A DNA stretch of 64,000 nt from Symbiodinium natans (taxonomy: Eukaryota; Sar; Dinophyceae; Suessiales; Symbiodiniaceae), in the NCBI GenBank assembly GCA_905221605.1, contig CAJNDS010002532.1:200501-264500 (forward strand). The letters run 5' to 3'. The notes below the pieces were generated by a model that worked only from the letters and a program-made list of their open reading frames with translations, made no database searches and was not told where the DNA came from. How positions within the stretch are numbered: position 1 is the stretch's first letter; each line of letters begins with the position of its first letter. Shown piece after piece: positions 59,881-64,000 of this stretch. The translations under genes were made by a program, and so were the position numbers.

Positions 59881-62430
59881 GAGACGGTGGGTGAGTCCAT
59901 CGGCTACAAGATCAGTGGTGATAGCAAAGTGCGTCCAAGTCTCGGCATTCGCTTTGCTGTCTCGAGTCCAAACCCTAAACCCTAAACTCCCAAGCCCTAC
60001 AGTAAACCCCAAACCCCCTGAACCCTCAACCCTAAACCCAACACCCCAAACCCCAAACCCCAAACCCCAAACCCCAAACCCCAAACCCCAAACCCGACAC
60101 CCTAAACCCCAAACCCTAAACCCTAAACCCTAAACCCTTATTCTTGGAGACCCAGGCCCTGGAAGGACCAAGTTGGTCTACGTGACTACGGGATACCTCC
60201 TCCAGGCCCCGTGACATGCCACGACACATCGATGTGACTTTGCGGAGCTGTTTAGGCTTTAGGGTTTGGGGTTTAGGGTTTAGGGGTTAGGGTTTAGGGT
60301 TGAGGGTTTAGGATTCTGATCAGTTGATGCCGGGTTTCGCTCCGAGGTATGGGTAGAGTTCTTGTACAGCACAGGCCCTGGCCTTTGTCAAAAGCGCCTG
60401 CGAGCTCCCCGAAACTCCGCAAGATTCATCTTAAGCCACATAGCCGAAAGGCACTGCAACACAAACTTTAGAAGAGCAAGAGCAGGAGCAGGAGTAGTAG
60501 CAGTCAGACACAAACCCTAAACCCTAAACCCCAAACCCCAAACCCCAAACCCCAAACCCAAACCCCAAACCCCAAACCCCAAACCCCAACCCCCAACCCC
60601 CAAACCCCAAACCCCAAACCCCAAACCCCAAACCCCAAACCCCAAACCCCAAACCCCAACCCTAAACCCTAAACCCTAAACCCCAAACCCCAAACCCGAA
60701 ACCCTAAACCCTAAACCCTAAACCCTAAAGCATGCTTAAACAAGACTATGGTGCCCGAAGATCACCACATCTTCAAAGCAGGGCTTCAGATGCCAGTGTC
60801 TGCACCTCTGGGTGCGGCGTGATCATTACCATAATTGATTAGGGTTTAGTGTTTAGGGTTTAGGGTTTAGGGTTTAGGGTTACGAAAATTAGGGGACCCT
60901 TCATTTAGACCCCCAAACAGTAGGATTCCTTTCTCCTGAGGACCCCAGTAAGGTACCCCGAAATCCCCAATTGATGAAAAGGCTTCTGCGGATTTTTGCG
61001 GCCTATGGCATCTTGCGCCTACTAGCGCCACTGCCCCTAGTAAGTCTTGCCGGCCCCAAGTCTACCCACACCGTGGATTGCACTCAACCCTAAACCCTAA
61101 ACCCTAAACCCTAAACCCTAAACCCTAAACCCTAAACCCTAAACCCTAAACCCTAAACCCTAAACCCTAAACCCTAAACCCCTAAACCCTCAACCCTAAA
61201 CCCTAAACCCTAAACCCTAAACCGATTGCAGAGGAAATTCTGAGGTCAGAATGACCGCACCATGACTTGCGCAGGTCCTTGTCAATAACCCTGAGCAGAT
61301 CAGCTCTTACAGCCATCTGATCTTGGATGAGGCAAGCTAGGGTTTAGGGTTTAGGGTTTAGGGTTTAGGGTTTAGGGTATAGGGTTTAGGGTTTAGGGTT
61401 TAGGGGAGGGCGAATCGGACTGGGATGGTTTGCGGTTGCATCGCGTGCTCGTCTGGTATCTCTGAGCGTCTGCGCACTGCTGAAGCAACATGAGCCTAGT
61501 TTCCAGGGGCCCGAAAGCCTGAACCCTACACCCTAAACCCTAAACCCTAAACCCTAAACCCCAAACACCAATGATCTCTTGGTTTCAAGGGGCTTGGATG
61601 CCTCGCCTTGGCACCTGGTAGCTAGGCTCAAACGGTTCTTCATCCCTGCCTAGATCCGCCCAAAGCTTGGAGGTTCACGGTACTTAATAACCAATGATAA
61701 CTGTACTTATGACCCACTCATGAGCCCCTTAAGTGCCCTAATATGGTTCTAAGTACCTTTAAAAAGTACGGTTGTAGTTGGTTAGCAAGTACCATGAACC
61801 TACTAAGTGCCCTAATAGGGTTATAAGTACATTTATAAGGGACCCTAAACCCTAAACCCTAAACCCTAAACCCTAAACCCTAAACCCTAAACCCTAAACC
61901 CTAAACCCTAAACCCTAAACCCTAAACCCTAAACCCTAAACCCTAAACCCTAAACCCTAAACCCTAAACCCTATACGGTAATTTATTGATAAGTACCATG
62001 AACCACCAAGCTATGCCAGGTCCACGAGCGCGACGTGGACTCCGATCTCCTCTCGTTGGTGGCAGTGGGCCTGGAGGGTTTAGGGTTTAGGGTTTAGGGT
62101 TCTGAAGGGCTTGCGATTGCACGCTTGGAAGGTTAGATCAGACTAGATCCCAGAGTTGCACGCTGTTCCGGTCTGCGGCCGCTGTGTCGAGTGGGACTCT
62201 GAGGTCAAGCTTCAGATGTCTGGCTATAATTTTAAGCTCGTCATCATGTCGGCGACCCTGCAGGCACGTCTTCTTCTCTGCTGTCTCACCTCATGTTGCC
62301 TCCTACTGCCCTCTGTTGGAAGGGAGACCTCTTCACCCGATACTTCTCAGAGAAGAAGATCAAGACGATCTTCGTCGGAGTGAAGAGGCCCAATTCGAAG
62401 CTGGACAGGGCCAGCAAAGTCAGGTTTTAG
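59881..62430 (+). CDS. DExH-box RNA helicase core, six exons
   Basis: Exon 59881-59930 (after cgtgcgcag) reads ETVGESIGYKISGDSK, the VGYxIR segment. Exon 60166-60205 reads TKLVYVTTGYLLQ, motif Ib (CTTGxLL), then a GC donor. Exon 61275-61331 (after ttgcgcag) reads NNPEQISSYSHLILDE, the first half of motif II, then GC donor GCAAGC. Exon 62020-62076 (after tatgccag) reads VHERDVDSDLLSLVAVGLE, completing DEVHERD. Exon about 62204-62263 reads VKLQMSGYNFKLVIMSATLQ, motif III (SAT), then GC donor GCACGT. Exon 62323 onward (after tggaag) reads GDLFTRYFSEKKIKTIFVG then VKRPNSKL; the frame stops at 62428. Motif II is DEVH, typical of DHX9/DHX36-type enzymes that unwind RNA with ATP. Motifs I and Ia are not found nearby, and motifs V and VI are not seen before the next gene, so the gene is partly hidden, truncated or a pseudogene. 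Introns carry telomere-like arrays. Confidence 0.85.
59971..60139 (-). repeat. CCCTAAA / CCCCAAA array in a helicase intron
   Basis: About 22 units, the middle homogenised to CCCCAAA. Intron 59931-60165. Confidence 0.95.
60253..60312 (+). repeat. TTTAGGG array in a helicase intron
   Basis: About eight units. Confidence 0.9.
60511..60729 (-). repeat. CCCCAAA array, about 30 units, in a helicase intron
   Basis: Core of CCCCAAA (and CCCCAAC) flanked on both sides by CCCTAAA. Confidence 0.95.
60838..60881 (+). repeat. TTTAGGG array adjoining a foldback element
   Basis: Six units running straight into the element at 60878. Confidence 0.95.
60878..60970 (+). mobile_element. GGTACCCC foldback element in a helicase intron
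   Basis: ggttacgaaaattaggggac, an agtaggattcc core, gaccccagtaaggtacccc, gaaatcccc. Same orientation and order as the 6661 copy. Confidence 0.7.
61083..61222 (-). repeat. CCCTAAA array, 20 units, in a helicase intron
   Basis: Almost perfect; ends 53 bp before exon 61275. Confidence 0.95.
61338..61404 (+). repeat. TTTAGGG array starting at the donor of a helicase exon
   Basis: Nine units beginning 6 bp after exon 61275-61331, within motif II's intron. Confidence 0.95.
61519..61565 (-). repeat. CCCTAAA array
   Basis: About six units, also in the motif II intron. Confidence 0.9.
61672..62004. mobile_element. Foldback element enclosing a telomere-like array
   Basis: Left end 61672-61695 (ggttcacggtacttaataac onward) and right end 61985-62004 (attgataagtaccatgaacc) are inverted copies with few mismatches. 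A third copy of the right end lies at 61781-61800. Two internal direct copies of an aagtgccctaata segment (61731, 61805). The CCCTAAA array sits between the arms. Confidence 0.75.
61841..61976 (-). repeat. CCCTAAA array, 19 units, inside a foldback element
   Basis: Perfect heptamers. Confidence 0.95.
62077..62101 (+). repeat. TTTAGGG array at a helicase exon end
   Basis: Three units starting directly after exon 62020-62076; the first GT (62078) is the only donor-like dinucleotide there. Confidence 0.9.
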
Positions 62431-62677
62431 TCAGGCAAAAGGCAAAAGGACCCTTGAGCGGGAAGCACACGTGCATGAAAGTGATCCACGCGTGATGGAG
62501 CCTGTCGCTCGAAGGAGAAGACGGGAGTAGATCCGTGGAGAGCTCCAACTCTGCATCCAAGCCCAAGCATCAAGCGCATGGAAGTCGACATTAGGTCGCA
62601 GGCTTTCCCAATCCTGGCCAGACTCATGCATAGCAAAATTAAAACAGCCTAGACCTGAGCTGCCCATCAGTGCTTTC

Positions 62678-63703
62678 ATGGGACCAGGCGTCTCGACCCC
62701 ATGGCAGAAGATGCGCGGGCCACGCGGCCGGCCCTTGGGCCCGTACAGTGCCAGTGTGGTGGCTGCCATGGCCCTGCTCGTCGTCTTCGTCCGTAGCGGG
62801 CACCGGGTTCGTGCTGCTCTCGGCTCCCTGGTGTCGGTGCTGGTGCTGTTTCGGCTGCGCCTGCGCTACCGAGCTGCGAAGCCCAGCAACCTGCGGAAGA
62901 ATGTCCACTTCAACATGCGGGTAGGCTGCATGTCCGTGCCCAACCTTCTGGATCTCCCAGAACATCGCAAGGCTGGGCTATGGTGGCAGCCTGATGATTT
63001 TGCCGAGTTCCTGAAGGTTCGGTTGGAGATCGCAAAGGCATACAAGACCGCAGCACAAAGCCTTGGCGTCGAGATGCCGAGTGTCTGCAGCGTGGGGACG
63101 CATGCCCGGAGGGCTTACGAGAAAATGATCGAGGCCTACCCCAGCCTCAAGGAAGAGTCGCGTCGTGGCTTGGGCCTTGGCCGGAAGCGTGCGCGAGCCA
63201 AGAACAGGGACGCATACATCGCCGCAGTGGTCCGGGAACAGCAGCGCCAGCATGACCTCGGCACCCTCGACGAGGAGGCCTTGGCCAACGTGGCCATGCG
63301 AGTCTCCCAGCAGGATCGTGACTACGCCCACTTCCTTGCGCAGATGTACTTCGAGCAGGACAGAGCAGATGAAGCCGGTACCAGCGTCGATGCGGATGTG
63401 ACTGCAGCTCTTTTCAACAACCTTAATGACAGATGTGTCTCCAAGGACACGTCGGCCGGGACGGTTGATGAGTATTCGCCCAGCAAGCAGAAGTTCACAG
63501 AGGAAGAGATCAATTGGGAGGGTACGCAAACCTCGCCATCTGTTGCTTCTGCCAAAGGCTTCGGCCTGTCGAAGGATAAGCTGCAGGCGGCTGGCCTCAG
63601 TGCCACGGGCCACTCTCTGTTGAAGCGCTCTAAGGAGATTAGCCAGGAAGACAGTGAACTGAGCAGCTGTGAGAGTGATGGCGTCGGAAGCGAGTATGAC
63701 TGA
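62678..63703 (+). CDS. Uncharacterised 341-aa protein, single exon
   Basis: Uninterrupted frame; the first ATG at 62678 or the in-frame ATG at 62711 could start it. Residues about 24-61 hold two hydrophobic stretches (ASVVAAMALLVVFV; LGSLVSVLVLF) separated by a basic turn, possibly a membrane hairpin or targeting segment. Then KNVHFNMRVGCMSVPNLLDL, GLWWQPDDFAEF, a basic RKRARAKNRDAYIAAVVREQ helix with LDEEALANVAMRVSQ, and an acidic Ser-rich tail ending GSEYD. The (L/F)WW..DDF and VREQxRQ...G...EEALA pattern resembles a family of unknown function common in diatoms and dinoflagellates (from memory, not checked). The lack of introns contrasts with all neighbours. TGA at 63701; the sequence after it is A+T-rich. 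Confidence 0.85.
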   Translation: MGPGVSTPWQKMRGPRGRPLGPYSASVVAAMALLVVFVRSGHRVRAALGSLVSVLVLFRLRLRYRAAKPSNLRKNVHFNMRVGCMSVPNLLDLPEHRKAGLWWQPDDFAEFLKVRLEIAKAYKTAAQSLGVEMPSVCSVGTHARRAYEKMIEAYPSLKEESRRGLGLGRKRARAKNRDAYIAAVVREQQRQHDLGTLDEEALANVAMRVSQQDRDYAHFLAQMYFEQDRADEAGTSVDADVTAALFNNLNDRCVSKDTSAGTVDEYSPSKQKFTEEEINWEGTQTSPSVASAKGFGLSKDKLQAAGLSATGHSLLKRSKEISQEDSELSSCESDGVGSEYD

Positions 63704-64000
63704 GCAATTTTAAAAAAGCCTTTTAAGAATTGAACAAGCACCCCGTCTCACAACGTCTCAATTTTCTAACGAAGAGAGGAAGGCAAGTGACAAAAAATGA
63801 CTTTCTTTGCTGCCCAGCTGAATTGTTGCAATATGTAGTATATAAAGGTCCAAGAATGAATAATAGTTGTGTAATATATACTACATAAAGGTTCAAGAAT
63901 GAATAATAGTTGAGATATTCAAACATCACGTCCCCCTGTAACCCGAGGTATCCGGTCGAGGTTGTCCACATCGAGCAGCTCCTGGATAGATATGGCGGGA
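63704..64000. other. 3' flank, no gene
   Basis: A+T-rich after the stop. A tandem duplication (tataaaggtccaagaatgaataatagttg, 63841 and 63885, period 44) lies here. A minus frame (63723-63971) is not convincing. Confidence 0.6.

Overview
The window looks like nuclear DNA of a dinoflagellate, most likely a Symbiodiniaceae-type genome. The evidence is: coding sequence cut into very short plus-strand exons, intron donors that include GC and GA as well as GT, exon-junction words duplicated at both intron ends, dozens of interstitial TTTAGGG/CCCTAAA (plant-type telomere repeat) arrays in both orientations, and dense low-complexity and foldback DNA. I saw no bacterial gene layout, CRISPR array, rRNA or tRNA gene. 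Exons were called by eye from open frame, protein-like sequence and flanking AG / GT-GC-GA. Helicase exons, the 24.7 kb gene and the 63 kb ORF are firm; most others are candidates.

Layout. 0-24 kb: plus-strand exon clusters of unrecognised proteins (best at 4.6-5.5, 8.4-9.3, 13.1-13.9, 16.4-17.9, 19.0-19.5 and 22.4-23.4 kb) separated by telomere-like arrays. 24.1-26.1 kb: a gene with a long first coding exon (24654), a 277-bp GA-AG intron and a second exon. 26.4-28.6 kb: small exons around GA/AAGC microsatellites. 28.89-29.09 kb: two exons carrying motifs I and Ia of a DExH-box RNA helicase. 30.9-44.7 kb: exons, several resembling OPR/RAP-type helical-repeat proteins, among telomere-derived minisatellites. 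44.9-49.6 kb: an A+T-rich array of perfect hairpins in a ~430-bp higher-order unit. 49.6-54.7 kb: a second, long-unit repeat rich in GAGCTC and GAGATAGAG words. 55-62.4 kb: more exons, then the rest of a DExH helicase core (from before motif Ib to motif III) over six exons whose introns hold telomere-like arrays and a foldback element. 62678-63703: a 341-codon uninterrupted ORF of an uncharacterised family.

Mobile or mobile-like DNA: a family of about 100-bp foldback elements with GGTACCCC-type ends (at least seven copies), single palindromes of 80-100 bp, and a reverse-transcriptase-like FADDVVIF relic. The strongest biological theme is introns built from telomere-like repeats, where array edges coincide with splice junctions.
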